Below, piece by piece: positions 63,112 through 64,000 of a stretch of DNA of 64,000 nt. The notes under the pieces were generated by a model. It was given only the letters and a program-made list of their open reading frames with translations. It did not search any database and was not told the DNA's origin. Source of the stretch: Roseivivax halodurans JCM 10272 (GTDB lineage Bacteria; Pseudomonadota; Alphaproteobacteria; Rhodobacterales; Rhodobacteraceae); NCBI RefSeq assembly GCF_000521785.1, contig NZ_JALZ01000003.1, positions 1-64,000 of the forward strand, read 5' to 3'. A program made the translations under genes and the position numbers. The stretch's first letter is position 1. Each line of letters begins with the position of its first letter.

Positions 63112-64000
63112 TCAGTCCTCGCGCAACCATTGCGGAATGGTATCGCGCGAAATCATCTCGTCAAAGGTCGGCCGCTCGCGAATGACGGCATGGTGATCGC
63201 CCTTCACCAGAACCTCCGGCACCAGCGGCCGCGTGTTGTACTCGCTCGCCATCACCGCGCCATACGCGCCCGCAGAGCGGAAGGCGACAAGATCGCCCGC
63301 GGCAAGCTCCGGCATCTCGCGAGATTTTGCGAAAGTGTCCCCGCTTTCGCAGACCGGTCCTACGATATCGTAAACCGCGCGTTCGGCGCCCGGCTCGGGC
63401 TCGGCCACCGGCACTATGTCGTGCCAGGCATCGTACATCGCCGGGCGGATGAGGTCGTTCATTGCCGCGTCGAGGATCAGGAACCTTCGTCCCTCGCCCT
63501 CCTTTACGTAGATCACGCGGGCAAGCAGGATGCCCGCGTTCCCCGCGATCAGACGTCCGGGCTCGATCTCGATCTCGCAGCCGAGATGGCCCACCGTGCG
63601 CCGGATCAGCGCGCCGTAATCAAATGGCAGCGGCGGCTTCTCGTTGGTGTTCTGGTAGGGGATCCCGAGGCCACCGCCGAGGTCGAGCCGGTCGATCCGG
63701 TGCCCGTCAGCGCGCAGCTGCTCGGTCAGCTCGGCGACCTTGGTAAAGGCGCCCTCGAAGGGCGCAAGCTCGGTCAGTTGCGAGCCGATATGCACGTCGA
63801 TGCCCACGACCTCGATCCCCGGCAGGCGGGCGGCCTCGGCATAGACGTCGCGGGCGCGGGAGATCGGCACGCCGAACTTGTTCTCCGACTTGCCGGTCGA
63901 GATCTTGGCATGGGTCTTCGCGTCGACGTCCGGGTTCACGCGGATCGTCACCGGCGCGGTCAGGCCGAGCCCCCGCGCCACCTCAGAAATGAGTGCAAGC
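63112..64000 (-). CDS. lysA: Diaminopimelate decarboxylase, 3' part only
   Basis: PLP enzyme (alanine-racemase fold) that turns meso-diaminopimelate into lysine. Visible: substrate-binding VNPDVDAKTHAKISTG (about residues 15-31 of the visible part), HIGSQL, GGGLGIPY (PLP phosphate), EPGRLIAGNAGILLARV, and the C-terminal CESGD with the catalytic Cys from the partner chain and YN(T)RPL. About 130 N-terminal residues, including the PLP Lys, lie beyond the window. The stop is 52 bases before TIGR02302. Confidence 0.95.
   Translation of the reverse strand, partial: LALISEVARGLGLTAPVTIRVNPDVDAKTHAKISTGKSENKFGVPISRARDVYAEAARLPGIEVVGIDVHIGSQLTELAPFEGAFTKVAELTEQLRADGHRIDRLDLGGGLGIPYQNTNEKPPLPFDYGALIRRTVGHLGCEIEIEPGRLIAGNAGILLARVIYVKEGEGRRFLILDAAMNDLIRPAMYDAWHDIVPVAEPEPGAERAVYDIVGPVCESGDTFAKSREMPELAAGDLVAFRSAGAYGAVMASEYNTRPLVPEVLVKGDHHAVIRERPTFDEMISRDTIPQWLRED

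Overview
The window is a gene-dense, high-GC chromosomal stretch of an alphaproteobacterium, most probably Rhodobacteraceae (roseobacter group). The inference rests on gene content and order: rpoZ-rel-DUF2062-pdxJ-acpS, lepB-rnc-era-DUF1491-recO, argJ beside a parvulin and secA, rimP-nusA-ylxR-infB, a row of peptide deformylases, DUF2125 and TIGR02302 proteins, and a TRAP transporter. Genes are tightly packed with many GTGA/ATGA start-stop overlaps. I see no rRNA, tRNA, CRISPR array, prophage, insertion sequence or replication origin.

Layout. 1-5.3 kb: a 3'-truncated amidase, a UbiH-type flavin monooxygenase, a DUF2125 protein, and an SDR with an overlapping enoyl-CoA hydratase. 5.3-12.4 kb: an aldehyde dehydrogenase, then the transcription/translation operon rimP-nusA-ylxR-infB behind a promoter with a leader terminator. 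12.4-20.7 kb: an unrecognised 42-residue gene with its own promoter, mutT, argJ, a parvulin, secA, a PstS-like/OmpA fusion, radC. 20.8-26.7 kb (minus strand): msrA, msrB, then the run rpoZ-rel-DUF2062-pdxJ-deaminase-acpS. 26.8-32.4 kb: folK, NYN protein, YqaA-like protein, ispH, DUF3429, rnhA, TRIC channel, MalY/PatB-type C-S lyase. 32.5-40.5 kb (plus strand): def1-hypothetical-def2-def3, lepB-rnc-EamA-era-DUF1491-recO, pgsA-moaD-moaE.

40.7-44.3 kb looks like a polyamine-catabolism module (class III aminotransferase, GntR regulator, divergent FAD oxidase). 44.3-55.1 kb is mixed: EamA exporter, lipoprotein, ilvD, recQ, a beta-hydroxyacid dehydrogenase, YggT, thioesterase, UMF1-type MFS, MepA, YhhQ. 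55.1-55.4 kb has no ordinary gene but holds a compact unit: an 18-nt Shine-Dalgarno segment that would pair with the whole 16S rRNA tail, an 18-codon ORF, predicted hairpins and an intrinsic terminator, just before the ribosome-rescue gene arfB. 55.8-60.2 kb is a dctPQM TRAP cassette with an SDR and a MarR regulator; 60.4-64 kb has a TIGR02302 protein and the 3' part of lysA, which runs off the window.

Most of this is housekeeping. The items most worth follow-up are the arfB leader unit (55114-55373), the monocistronic 42-residue gene (12469-12597), the deformylase triplet whose third member has Gln in place of the catalytic Glu, a 28-bp perfect palindrome upstream of dctP, and several genes whose predicted promoters put +1 at or next to the start codon (ubiH-like, rnhA, def1, recO), suggesting leaderless mRNAs. 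All functional calls are read from the sequence and family knowledge; no database search was run.
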